DNA from: Brevundimonas sp. UBA7664
Lineage (GTDB): Bacteria > Pseudomonadota > Alphaproteobacteria > Caulobacterales > Caulobacteraceae
Reading direction: 5' to 3'
DNA length: 26,193 bases
Assembly: GCF_002483305.1 (NCBI RefSeq)
Contig: NZ_DLHQ01000027.1
Location: 1 to 26,193 of the forward strand
Below are positions 13,042 through 20,616 of the stretch, piece by piece (position 1 is the first letter of the stretch; the number at the start of each line of letters is the position of its first letter). A program made the translations under genes and the position numbers. The notes beneath the pieces are model-generated. The model was not told where the DNA came from, did not search any database, and was given only the letters and a program-made list of their open reading frames with translations.

Positions 13042-14298
13042 ATGCCGCATGCCGACAGCCTGATTCTGACCCTGGTCGGCGGCTTCGTTCTGGCCTTTCT
13101 GTTCGGCATGCTGGCCAACCGGCTGAGGCTGTCGCCGCTGGTCGGTTATCTGGTCGCCGGGATCGCCGTCGGACCGCACACGATCGGCTATGTGGCCGAC
13201 GCCGAACTGGCGCCGCAACTGGCGGAGATCGGGGTCATCCTGCTGATGTTCGGCGTGGGCCTGCATTTTTCGCTGGCCGATCTGATGAAGGTGCGGAAGA
13301 TCGCGATTCCGGGCGCCCTGTTCCAGATCGCCGCGGCGACGGTGCTGGGCTGGGGGCTGGGCCGGCTGATGGGCATGAGCGACCTGGAGGCGACCCTCAC
13401 GGGGTTCGCCCTGTCGGTCGCATCGACCGTGGTGCTGTTGCGGGCTCTGGAAGACCGAAAACAGGTCAAGGGCCAGATCGGGCGACTGGCCATGGGCTGG
13501 TTGATCGTTGAGGATCTGGTGATTGTCATCGCCCTGGTCATCCTGCCGCTGCTGGTCATCCAGCCAGGCGAGACCCTGGACGGGATGGCGCTGGCCCGGT
13601 CGATCGGCTGGACACTGTTGAAGGTGGCCGGCTTCGTCGGCGTGATGCTGGTCGTCGGCCCCCGGCTGCTGCCCTGGCTGCTGATCCGGATCGCTCACAC
13701 GCGATCGCGCGAGCTTTTCACCCTCGGGGTGCTGGCCATCGCCCTCGGCATCGCCTGGATCGCCTACCAGCTGTTCCATTCCTTCGCCCTGGGCGCCTTC
13801 CTGGCCGGCCTGGTGCTGAACAGCTCGCCGCTCGGGCACAATGCGGCCGAGCGGTCCCTGCCGCTGCGCGACGCCTTCGCGGTGCTGTTCTTCGTCTCGG
13901 TCGGCATGCTGTTCGACCCGTCCATCCTGATCCGCGAGCCGCTGGCGGTGCTGGGGGTGCTGGGGATCGTCATCGTCGGCAAGTCGATCGCGGCGCTGGC
14001 GATCACGACGGCCTTCAAGCTGGACAGGGCGACCAGCCTGACCGTCGCCGCCGCCCTCGCCCAGATCGGCGAGTTCTCGTTCATCCTGGCGGCGCTGAGC
14101 GTCCAGCTGGGCGGCATGCGGCAGGAGACGCATGACCTGATCCTCGCCGCGGCCCTGCTCTCGATCTCGCTGAACCCGTTCGTCTTCGCCCTGATCGACC
14201 GGATGGGGGCGCGGCCGAAGCCGCCGTTGGGCGGCTCGGACGAGGCCCTGGCGCTGGCCGAAGAAAAGGCCGCCGCCGTGAATCCGGCGACGGCCTGA
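13042..14298 (+). CDS. CPA2-type cation:proton antiporter lacking a TrkA-N domain (418 aa)
   Basis: The protein has about twelve hydrophobic segments with the monovalent cation:proton antiporter-2 signatures: LRLSPLVGYLVAGIAVGPHT (about 32-51), LAEIGVILLMFGVGLHFS (about 61-78), ASTVVLLRALEDR, and FHSFALGAFLAGLVLNSS. It most resembles the YbaL/RosB and KefB group, which normally carry a C-terminal NAD-binding TrkA-N domain and reach about 550-600 residues. Here the frame stops right after the membrane part, following a short acidic tail, so the regulatory domain is missing. GAGGAG 5 bases before the ATG supports the start at 13042. Substrate is probably K+ or Na+ against H+. The 3' end overlaps the phoH terminator on the other strand. 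Confidence 0.92.
   Translation: MPHADSLILTLVGGFVLAFLFGMLANRLRLSPLVGYLVAGIAVGPHTIGYVADAELAPQLAEIGVILLMFGVGLHFSLADLMKVRKIAIPGALFQIAAATVLGWGLGRLMGMSDLEATLTGFALSVASTVVLLRALEDRKQVKGQIGRLAMGWLIVEDLVIVIALVILPLLVIQPGETLDGMALARSIGWTLLKVAGFVGVMLVVGPRLLPWLLIRIAHTRSRELFTLGVLAIALGIAWIAYQLFHSFALGAFLAGLVLNSSPLGHNAAERSLPLRDAFAVLFFVSVGMLFDPSILIREPLAVLGVLGIVIVGKSIAALAITTAFKLDRATSLTVAAALAQIGEFSFILAALSVQLGGMRQETHDLILAAALLSISLNPFVFALIDRMGARPKPPLGGSDEALALAEEKAAAVNPATA
14264..14295 (-). terminator. Terminator of the PhoH gene (minus strand), inside the antiporter coding sequence
   Basis: Read on the minus strand, an 11-bp stem with one mismatch position (GGCCGTCGCCG and CGGCGGCGGCC, loop GATTCA) is followed by TTTT. 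It begins 25 bases after the phoH stop and occupies the last codons of the convergent antiporter gene. Confidence 0.75.
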
Positions 14299-14319
14299 TC
14301 TGTCAGACGTCGAAAGGCG

Positions 14320-15099
14320 TCAGAGGACGCCGATCATCGAGGCGACCAGCGGATGGCGGACGATGTCCTGTTCGGCCAGACGCACCACGGCGATGTCGGG
14401 CACGGGCTCCAGTCGCTGGGCGACATCCGTGAGGCCGGAGATGCCGGGCAGGAGGTCCGACTGCTGCGGGTCGCCGGTGACCACCATGGTCGAATGCCAG
14501 CCCAGCCGGGTCAGCAGCATCTTGAGCTGGACGTAGGTGCAGTTCTGGGCCTCGTCGACGACGATGAAGGCGTTGTTGAGCGTCCGGCCGCGCATATAGC
14601 CGATCGGAGCGATCTCGATCAGGCCCTCGGCCATCAACGCCTTGACCCGCTTCATGCTGAGCCGGTCCGACAGGGCGTCGTAGAGCGGCCGGAGATAGGG
14701 GGCCAGCTTGTCCTCCATGTCGCCGGGCAGGAAGCCGATCGACTCACCGGCCTCGACGGCGGGGCGCGACAGGACGATGCGACCGATCTTGCCGGCCTCG
14801 AGCGCTTCCACGGCCTTGGCGACGGCGAGGTAGGTCTTGCCGGTCCCCGCCGGCCCCAGGGCCAGCACAAGGTTGTGATTGTCGATCGCGGTCATCAGCT
14901 CGGCCTGGCCTTCCGACTTGGGCTTGAGCGTCTTCAGATAGGCCTGGTCGCGGTCGTCGTTGGATGGATAGGGCGACCAGCCGGCGTGGGTTGGAAGCCG
15001 ACGTACCTTGGAGTCCTCCATGAACTGACGGGAATCGAGCACGCCGTGTTCACGGGATGTCTCGCGGGTCTGACGCTTGATGGCCGCACGCTTGGTCAT
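14320..15099 (-). CDS. PhoH-family ATPase (259 aa)
   Basis: This is a cytoplasmic P-loop ATPase of the PhoH family, linked to RNA metabolism and stress but without one agreed function. Walker A is LALGPAGTGKTYLA and Walker B is AFIVVDEAQN. Further family motifs are LSRPAVEAGESIGFLPGD, YMRGRTLNNAF and VVTGDPQQSDLLPGISGL. It belongs to the compact group, with a basic N-terminal extension MTKRAAIKRQTRE and no PIN domain. The ATG at 15099 is chosen for GGAGG 5 bases before it; a longer frame to 15189 passes through a terminator hairpin and has no ribosome binding site. That terminator, only about 20 bases upstream, suggests attenuation or a separate small RNA. Confidence 0.93.
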   Translation of the reverse strand: MTKRAAIKRQTRETSREHGVLDSRQFMEDSKVRRLPTHAGWSPYPSNDDRDQAYLKTLKPKSEGQAELMTAIDNHNLVLALGPAGTGKTYLAVAKAVEALEAGKIGRIVLSRPAVEAGESIGFLPGDMEDKLAPYLRPLYDALSDRLSMKRVKALMAEGLIEIAPIGYMRGRTLNNAFIVVDEAQNCTYVQLKMLLTRLGWHSTMVVTGDPQQSDLLPGISGLTDVAQRLEPVPDIAVVRLAEQDIVRHPLVASMIGVL

Positions 15100-15117
15100 G
15101 GACGCCTCCAGGGCATG

Positions 15118-15146
15118 AAAAAAGGCGATGCCGGAACAGCATCGCC
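15118..15146 (-). terminator. Intrinsic terminator in the leader of the PhoH gene
   Basis: Read on the minus strand, GGCGATGC, a 7-base loop TGTTCCG and GCATCGCC are followed by six T (15123-15118). It ends 18 bases before the phoH start codon. No minus-strand gene lies just upstream, so it must end a leader or small RNA begun in 15147-15400. Confidence 0.8.
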
Positions 15147-15214
15147 TCGAACGAACACAGGGAAGAGAGAGACAGGGGACGCGACGCATCCGCCCGGGTC
15201 GGAAGAAGGGTCAA
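15147..15214 (-). ncRNA. Candidate small RNA or attenuated leader upstream of phoH
   Basis: On the minus strand a TTGACC (15214-15209) could act as a -35 box, with a weak -10 candidate GGATGC (15191-15186). A transcript from about 15179 to the terminator at 15118 would be about 60 bases long and carry a C/U-rich stretch (CTCTCTCTTCCCTG) before the hairpin. The promoter is weak and no known RNA family is recognised. Confidence 0.25.
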
Positions 15215-15401
15215 CTTCCAGCGGAATCATCCGCCGAACCGAGCGCACCACGCACATTCCCCGAGGTCTGACCGGACCGGGCTTGATCCGGCTTCCAATC
15301 CGGGGCCGAAATGGCGGCCTCGAATCGCATCTACATGATGAGCCTAACGTGGTTTACGAGAGCTTAAAGCCCTCGATTTGTTGAGAAATGGCGGTGTTCT
15401 G

Positions 15402-15926
15402 ATGAATGTTTACAGCCTCGGCGACAAGAAACCGCAGCTTCCGCCGGAGGGCGAATACTGGCTGGCGCCGAACGCAACGCTCATAGGAGACGTGATTCTC
15501 AAACCGGGCGCCAGCGTCTGGTTCGGCACCGTCGTGCGGGGCGACAACGATCCGATCACCATCGGCCGCGACACCAATATCCAGGACGGCAGCGTGCTGC
15601 ATTCCGATCCCGGCGAACCCCTGACCATCGGCGACGGGGTGACGGTCGGGCATATGGTGATGCTGCACAGCTGCGAGATCGGCGACAACACCCTGATCGG
15701 CATCGGCACGGTGGTGCTGGGCCGTGCGAAGATCGGGAAGAACTGCCTGATCGGGGCCAACACCCTGATCACCGAAGGGAAGGTCATTCCCGATGGGTCA
15801 CTGGTCATGGGCCAGCCGGGCAAGGTGGTGCGGGAACTGGAGCCGGGCCAGATCGAGGCCCTGAAGGCCTCGGCCGCCCACTATGTCCAGAACTGGAAGC
15901 GGTATGCGCGGGACTTGAAGGCCTGA
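15402..15926 (+). CDS. Gamma-carbonic-anhydrase-like hexapeptide-repeat protein (174 aa)
   Basis: The protein is a left-handed beta-helix of the gamma-carbonic anhydrase/YrdA/PaaY group. Repeats such as NATLIGDVILKPGASVWFGTVVRGD, PITIGRDTNIQDGSVLHSD and IGDNTLIGIGTVVLGRAKIG can be seen. The three expected zinc-binding histidines are H67 (VLHSD), H84 and H89 (GHMVMLHS), with the 5-residue spacing of the family. A helix at about 145-170 closes the fold. The enzyme would be a cytoplasmic trimer; many members lack proven anhydrase activity. The ATG at 15402 is preferred over an in-frame TTG at 15378, though the ribosome binding site is weak. TTTA-N7-TTAA at 15353-15367 resembles a degenerate CtrA box. 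Confidence 0.92.
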   Translation: MNVYSLGDKKPQLPPEGEYWLAPNATLIGDVILKPGASVWFGTVVRGDNDPITIGRDTNIQDGSVLHSDPGEPLTIGDGVTVGHMVMLHSCEIGDNTLIGIGTVVLGRAKIGKNCLIGANTLITEGKVIPDGSLVMGQPGKVVRELEPGQIEALKASAAHYVQNWKRYARDLKA

Positions 15927-15936
15927 GGTTGCAAGT

Positions 15937-16476
15937 TCAGGCGATGCGACGGCCGCCCACGGCCGCGAGCGCCAGCAGTGGGCGGGCGGCTTCGCCCACG
16001 CCGATGGAGACCCGGGCGGTCAACAGCCGGGGTTCGTCGGCGGCGAGGCTGAGCGTGGCCACGGGGGCGTAGAGGCCGAGAACCCGATCCACGGCGCCCG
16101 ACGGCCCTCGCAGCGGCGCAAGAACGATCTCGATCTGGGCCGACAGGGCGCCGGCGAGGGCCGCGATCACCACGGGCCGGGCCTCGCGCACCGTCTGGGT
16201 CATGGCCGCGGCCACCAGGGGGCGGGACGCGGTGCGCCACACCGACAACAGGGCGCGATCCTTCAGCGGTTCGCCGTGGAAGCTCTCGATCCAGGTCCCG
16301 GCCAGACGGATGACGGCGTCATCGCCGTCGCGTTTTGCGATGAAGACGCGCGGCAGACGCAGGCCCAGGGCGTCGGGCTCAAGGGCGGCGCGGTCGGGAA
16401 TCCCGGCGCGCACGGCTCCCCGGCGGGACAGACCCGTCCAGTGGTCGATCAGGAATTGCGTGTCAGGATGAAACAT
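15937..16476 (-). CDS. PAS-domain protein, PAS_5 family (179 aa)
   Basis: The sequence fits the single-domain PAS_5 family common in alphaproteobacteria: LIDHWTGLSRRGAVRAGIPDRAALEPDAL (about 9-38), LPRVFIAKRDGDDAVIRLAGTWIESFHGEPLKDRALLSVW (about 40-81), then IEIVLAPLRGPSGAVDRVLGLYAP (about 115-138). There is no output domain, so it may be a sensor or adaptor that binds a partner or ligand. It converges on the carbonic anhydrase-like gene, with only 10 bases between the stops. The start at 16476 is taken from the conserved N-terminal motif. Ligand and partner cannot be inferred. Confidence 0.8.
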   Translation of the reverse strand: MFHPDTQFLIDHWTGLSRRGAVRAGIPDRAALEPDALGLRLPRVFIAKRDGDDAVIRLAGTWIESFHGEPLKDRALLSVWRTASRPLVAAAMTQTVREARPVVIAALAGALSAQIEIVLAPLRGPSGAVDRVLGLYAPVATLSLAADEPRLLTARVSIGVGEAARPLLALAAVGGRRIA

Positions 16477-16628
16477 CGCTCTGGCCTCTGACCGAAACGA
16501 CGCAAGGCCCGCGCCCTGGCGGGCAAGGTGCGGAAGGCAACGGAAATGAAAGGCTTTTGCGGTTGAGATGCAGGCTGGAGCGGCCCGCGCCTGACGCGGA
16601 CCGCACAGACTTAACTGGAGGTCGGCCC

Positions 16629-17501
16629 ATGAGGGTGCGGATCATGACATGGCTGCCGGCGCTGGCAGGGTTCTTCACCCTGATGGCGTTTGCGGACACG
16701 GCGGCGGCCCAGTGCGGCCCCGTGTGCCCTCCGCCGCCGCCGCCGTGCTGCGAACCGCCGCCTCCGCCGCCCCCGCCGCCCCCGTGCTGCGAGGCCCCGC
16801 CCCCGCCTCCGTGCTGCGGCGGCGGTGGAAATCTGAACGTCAACGTCAATGTGAATGCCAACGCCAATGCGAACGCCAACGCCGCAGCGCGGGCGGGCCT
16901 GAATGCGCGCGCCGGCGGAAGCGTGTACGTCGGCGGCGGCGGATCTGCCTATGTGACGGTTGATCAGCCCTATCCCACCACGATCAGCGGCCTGAACGTC
17001 GAGGGTGCTCTCGTGCGTCAGGTCATTCGCGTGCCCTATGAGGCCCGGCGGCGTTGGGAGAAGCGGGTGGTCATCCGCGCCTTCTGCATCGACGACCGCA
17101 ATGTGCCGCACCCAGCCTCGCAGGTGCGGCCCGACCGTGATGTCGACAGCAGCTATGAGGGCGAGTTGTACCGCTGCCTGGCCGGCACCTGGCTGCAGAT
17201 TTCCTGGTCGGAGTATACGGGCGACGTCGACTTCGGTCACGGCGAGACGATGGATTGCCGCAAGGGCGAGGCGCTGTGGCACGGCCGCGGCGGCCAGATC
17301 GAATGCAAACCCCAGCGCGCCGAACGCGAATGCAACGAGCGTTCGCTGCTGCGTCGCTACGGCGCCGGGGTGAAGATCCTGGTCTGGGTTCGCGAGGAAA
17401 CCTACACCGAGTACCGCGAGGAAGTGGTCGAACAGGCTGGCTATGCCGTTCAGGGCGCGGTGATCACCCTGGATGGCGGCGTCGGCGGCCGGGTATTCTG
17501 A
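16629..17501 (+). CDS. Secreted proline- and cysteine-rich protein of unknown function (290 aa)
   Basis: A signal peptide is clear (MRVRIMTWLPALAGFFTLMAFADTAAAQ, about 28 residues). The next 40 residues alternate proline runs with cysteine pairs (PPPPPPCCE, PPPPCCEAPP, PPPPPCCGGGG), then alternating NVNVNVNANANANANA and a glycine-rich stretch. From about residue 115 a folded domain follows with conserved-looking cysteines (RAFCIDDRNVPHPASQVRPDRDVDSSYEGELYRCLAGTWLQ, MDCRKGEALW, IECKPQRAERECNERSLLRRYGAGV) ending EETYTEYREEVVEQAGYAVQGAVITLDGG. I do not recognise a family. GGAGG 8 bases before the ATG fixes the start; an in-frame upstream ATG at 16557 lacks a signal. It could be an envelope or metal-binding protein, which is a guess. 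Confidence 0.85.
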   Translation: MRVRIMTWLPALAGFFTLMAFADTAAAQCGPVCPPPPPPCCEPPPPPPPPPPCCEAPPPPPCCGGGGNLNVNVNVNANANANANAAARAGLNARAGGSVYVGGGGSAYVTVDQPYPTTISGLNVEGALVRQVIRVPYEARRRWEKRVVIRAFCIDDRNVPHPASQVRPDRDVDSSYEGELYRCLAGTWLQISWSEYTGDVDFGHGETMDCRKGEALWHGRGGQIECKPQRAERECNERSLLRRYGAGVKILVWVREETYTEYREEVVEQAGYAVQGAVITLDGGVGGRVF

Positions 17502-17593
17502 CGGCCGAGTGAACACCGGCGTTCAGCCGCGGGTCAGCCGCGGCGGCCCATGGTGCGACCGTCGGCTCCGTCGACAATCCTGAGAAGCAAACT

Positions 17594-17627
17594 GGCCCCG
17601 ATCCGCAAGGACCGGGGCCTTTTCTTT
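17594..17627 (+). terminator. Rho-independent terminator after the Pro/Cys-rich protein gene
   Basis: GGCCCCGATCC and GGACCGGGGCC form an 11-bp stem with one mismatch and a GCAA tetraloop, followed by TTTTCTTT. It sits between convergent units, 92 bases after the stop. Confidence 0.85.
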
Positions 17628-17628
17628 G

Positions 17629-20481
17629 CTAGTCGGCGGCGGCGTTGGTCGAGATGACCGTGGCCCGCCAAGCCGTGTCGGCCTTCAGATACTGTCGGGA
17701 CATGCTCTGGATATCCGCAGGGGTGACCGCCTCAAGGTCGCTGACGTGGGTCAGGATCTGTTCGATGTCGTCGGGTCTGGAGGCGACGTCGCCGAGCTGG
17801 CCGAGCCAGTATTCATTGCCGGCCTGGCTGCGGCGCAGGGCCTCGATCGCGGGGAGGCGCGCGCGGTTCAGCTCGTCCTCCGAGATCGGCTCGTCGCGGA
17901 GCTTCGCGGTGATGGCGTCGACGGCCGCGTAGAAGGCGGTCAGCTTGTCGGCCGCCGTCTCGCCCCGGACCACGATGGAGCCGTAGCCGGGGAAGACGTC
18001 GGATGCGCTCGAGCCCACGCCCGGACCATAGGCCAGGGCCTGGCGTTCACGGATTTCCTCAAGGACCCGCAGGTTCAGCACCGCGGAGAGGATGCTGATC
18101 CGGCGCGCTTCGGTGCGGTCGGCGACAGCGTCGGTGGTCGGCCAGGCGATATAGGCCAGAGCCTGTTCGGCCGGCCCGTTGTGGGTCAGGCGCACGGGTT
18201 CGGCCGTGGGGGCGGGGAAGCGGCGTTGATCCGAACCGGCCAGAGGCGTCGCGTCCGGCCCGCGCGCGGGCAGGGCGGCGAAGGTCGAGGCGATGCTGGC
18301 GATCGCGTCGTCGACCGTCACATCCCCGACCATGACCACGTCGATCGGGCCGGTCGACAGGCCGCGTGTGACCGCGGCGGCCATATCCTCAATGGTCCAG
18401 CCGGCGATCTCGGTCGCCGTCGGCAAGGCTTCGCGCTTGTCGCCGTCGGCCAGCAGCTCCGAGGCGTAGAGCCCGAACGCACCCCCCGGGGTGGCCGTCT
18501 GCTGGGCGATGATTTGCGGGAAGAAGGCCTTGATCTGCTCGAACGGCGCGGCGCGCAGGCCTGGATCGGTCAGATAGGCGGCCAGCACCTGGGTCTGAAG
18601 CTGAAGATCCTCGGGACGGGTCGCGCCCGACAGGACATAGCTGTCGCCTTCGATCGCGAAGCCGGCGGAATAGATGCGGCCGTTCAGGACCCGGCTCATC
18701 TCATCGGCGGATAGCCGGACGAGCCCGCCGGCGGTGAAGACCAGCGGCGCCAGGCCCTGGGGGTCGATACGGTCGGCCGGCAGGCCCAGCTCGCCGATGC
18801 CGGTGCGCACGCTGATCAGGATCTGTTCGTCGCGGAAGTCGGTCGGCTTGACGGTCAGCCGCACCCCGTTGGCGAAGGTGACGACCGTGGCCCCGACCGC
18901 CGACAGTTCGGTCCGGCTGCGGACCGCGCCGGGTGCGCCGAAGTCGGCGTAGGGCCATTCCAGTTCGGCCTGTGCGGCCGGCGGCGTGACCGAAACCAGG
19001 CGGGAGGCTTCCAGGGCGGCCGTGACCGCCGCCTCGCCGCCTTCGATTTCGACGGGGGTGACCACCAGGGCCAAGGGGCCCTCGCCCGCGAAGACCGAGG
19101 GCAGGGTCTGGTTGACCTCGGCGGCGGTCAGCCCCTCGACCGATGCGTTGAACATCTCGAGCGCCGTCTGGGGGGTGTTGAACACGGTCCGCCCGTTCAC
19201 GGCCCCGACCAGCGCCGTGGCCAGGTTGGGCGTGTTGCGGGTCGCGGCGCCGGCGACGGCGTTCTCCAGCCCCGCACGGCCGCCGGTGATCTCGCGCTGC
19301 AGCTCGGCCTCCGAGATGCCGAACTGGATCAGCCGGCGCTGTTCCTGCTCGATCGACTCAAGGGCCCGCTTCCATTCTCCGGGATTGAACCGCGCCGAAA
19401 CCGAAGCCGAGGCGAAGCTTTCGGCCAGCTCGCCTTCGCCGCCCGAGGCATTGATGAAGGGCGGGTTGTCGGAGCGCGCGAGTTCGCCGAGGCGGCGGTT
19501 CAGGACGGCCACGCCAAGGTACCGGACCAGATTATCATGCCGTTCGGCCACGCTGTCCGGATCGCTGTCGGGCGCGCGGATGTAGGCCAGCTCGATGGAC
19601 GACTGGACTCCGGGCTCGACCAGGATGCGGGTCTCGGGCTCCCGGGGCGCGACGACGCCAAGGTCAGGATCCGGGCCGGCCGGACCGGTCGGCCGCCAGC
19701 TTTCGAACGCGGCGCGGACCCTGGCTTCCATGGCGTCGACATCGAAATCGCCGACGGCGATGAAGGTCGCGCGCTCGGGGCGGTAATAGCCCTGGTAGAA
19801 CTCCACGAAACGGTCGCGCGGCGCGGTGCGGATAATGTCCAGGTCGCCGATCGGCAGGCGGTTGGAAATGCGTTGTCCGGGCGCGAACAGACCCAGCTGG
19901 GCCTTGATGCTGCGCAGGCCCGGCGTGTTGCGAAGACGCTCCTCGCCGACGATGACGTTGCGCTCGGCCTCGACGGCGTCGGCGGCCATGAGCGCCTCGG
20001 ACACCTGCTCCCGCATGATCCGCAGCGAGTCGTCGACCGTGCCGTCCTCTGCGTTCGGCAGCTCCAGGATGTACACCGTCTCGTCGAAGCCGGTGTAGGC
20101 GTTGGTGTCGGCGCCGAACCTGAGGCCACGGCGTTCGAGGATGCGCAGCAGCTCGTTCTCCGGGATGTTGGTCGTTCCGTTGAAGGCCATGTGCTCCATG
20201 AAATGGGCCAGACCCAGCTGGTCCTCGTTCTCCATCAGCGAGCCGGCGTCGATGCGCAGGCGGAAGGACGCCTGGCCGGGCGGGGTGGCGTTGCGCATGA
20301 TCGCGTACTGCATGCCGTTGGGCAGAACGCCGAACCGGGCGGCGGGGTCGGCCGGAATGTCGCTGGCGGCGTGGGCCCAGGGATCCGACGGCTGGACCTG
20401 CGCCTGCGCGAGGGCTGGAGCGGCGGTGGTCAGGACGGCGACGGAAGCCGCGGCAAGCAGGAACAGACGAACGGAACGCAT
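17629..20481 (-). CDS. Periplasmic M16-family zinc protease, PqqL-like (950 aa)
   Basis: This is a two-module insulinase/pitrilysin-type metalloprotease. Residues 1-26 are a signal peptide (LLAAASVAVLTTAAPALAQA). The inverted zinc motif is HFMEH at 93-97 with a third ligand at E173 (EAERNVIVGEE), so the N-terminal module is catalytic. The M16_C domain follows (about 200-400). The second M16 pair (about 530-930) lacks the zinc motif, as usual. Length matches the PqqL-like group of about 930-960 residues. Substrate is unknown; likely roles are peptide or envelope-protein turnover. The gene stands 135 bases downstream of hfaD with its own start region, and a weak ribosome binding site (AAAGAGA). 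Confidence 0.93.
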   Translation of the reverse strand: MRSVRLFLLAAASVAVLTTAAPALAQAQVQPSDPWAHAASDIPADPAARFGVLPNGMQYAIMRNATPPGQASFRLRIDAGSLMENEDQLGLAHFMEHMAFNGTTNIPENELLRILERRGLRFGADTNAYTGFDETVYILELPNAEDGTVDDSLRIMREQVSEALMAADAVEAERNVIVGEERLRNTPGLRSIKAQLGLFAPGQRISNRLPIGDLDIIRTAPRDRFVEFYQGYYRPERATFIAVGDFDVDAMEARVRAAFESWRPTGPAGPDPDLGVVAPREPETRILVEPGVQSSIELAYIRAPDSDPDSVAERHDNLVRYLGVAVLNRRLGELARSDNPPFINASGGEGELAESFASASVSARFNPGEWKRALESIEQEQRRLIQFGISEAELQREITGGRAGLENAVAGAATRNTPNLATALVGAVNGRTVFNTPQTALEMFNASVEGLTAAEVNQTLPSVFAGEGPLALVVTPVEIEGGEAAVTAALEASRLVSVTPPAAQAELEWPYADFGAPGAVRSRTELSAVGATVVTFANGVRLTVKPTDFRDEQILISVRTGIGELGLPADRIDPQGLAPLVFTAGGLVRLSADEMSRVLNGRIYSAGFAIEGDSYVLSGATRPEDLQLQTQVLAAYLTDPGLRAAPFEQIKAFFPQIIAQQTATPGGAFGLYASELLADGDKREALPTATEIAGWTIEDMAAAVTRGLSTGPIDVVMVGDVTVDDAIASIASTFAALPARGPDATPLAGSDQRRFPAPTAEPVRLTHNGPAEQALAYIAWPTTDAVADRTEARRISILSAVLNLRVLEEIRERQALAYGPGVGSSASDVFPGYGSIVVRGETAADKLTAFYAAVDAITAKLRDEPISEDELNRARLPAIEALRRSQAGNEYWLGQLGDVASRPDDIEQILTHVSDLEAVTPADIQSMSRQYLKADTAWRATVISTNAAAD

Positions 20482-20616
20482 GGACGGTCTCTTTCCGGGA
20501 AGCGCGGGTCCCGGATCGGGGTCGCGCCGGACAACAGGAAGGACCGCGATACGCCGACCGCCAACGCCCCACGCAACCCTTCGATGACCCCGCAGGGCCC
20601 CTCAAGTTACGGAAGT

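Noticed and set aside
12298..14133. 611-codon minus-strand open frame over lspA and the antiporter
   Set aside because: The translation is Q/R/D/H-rich without domains, and it overlaps two clearly recognised genes.
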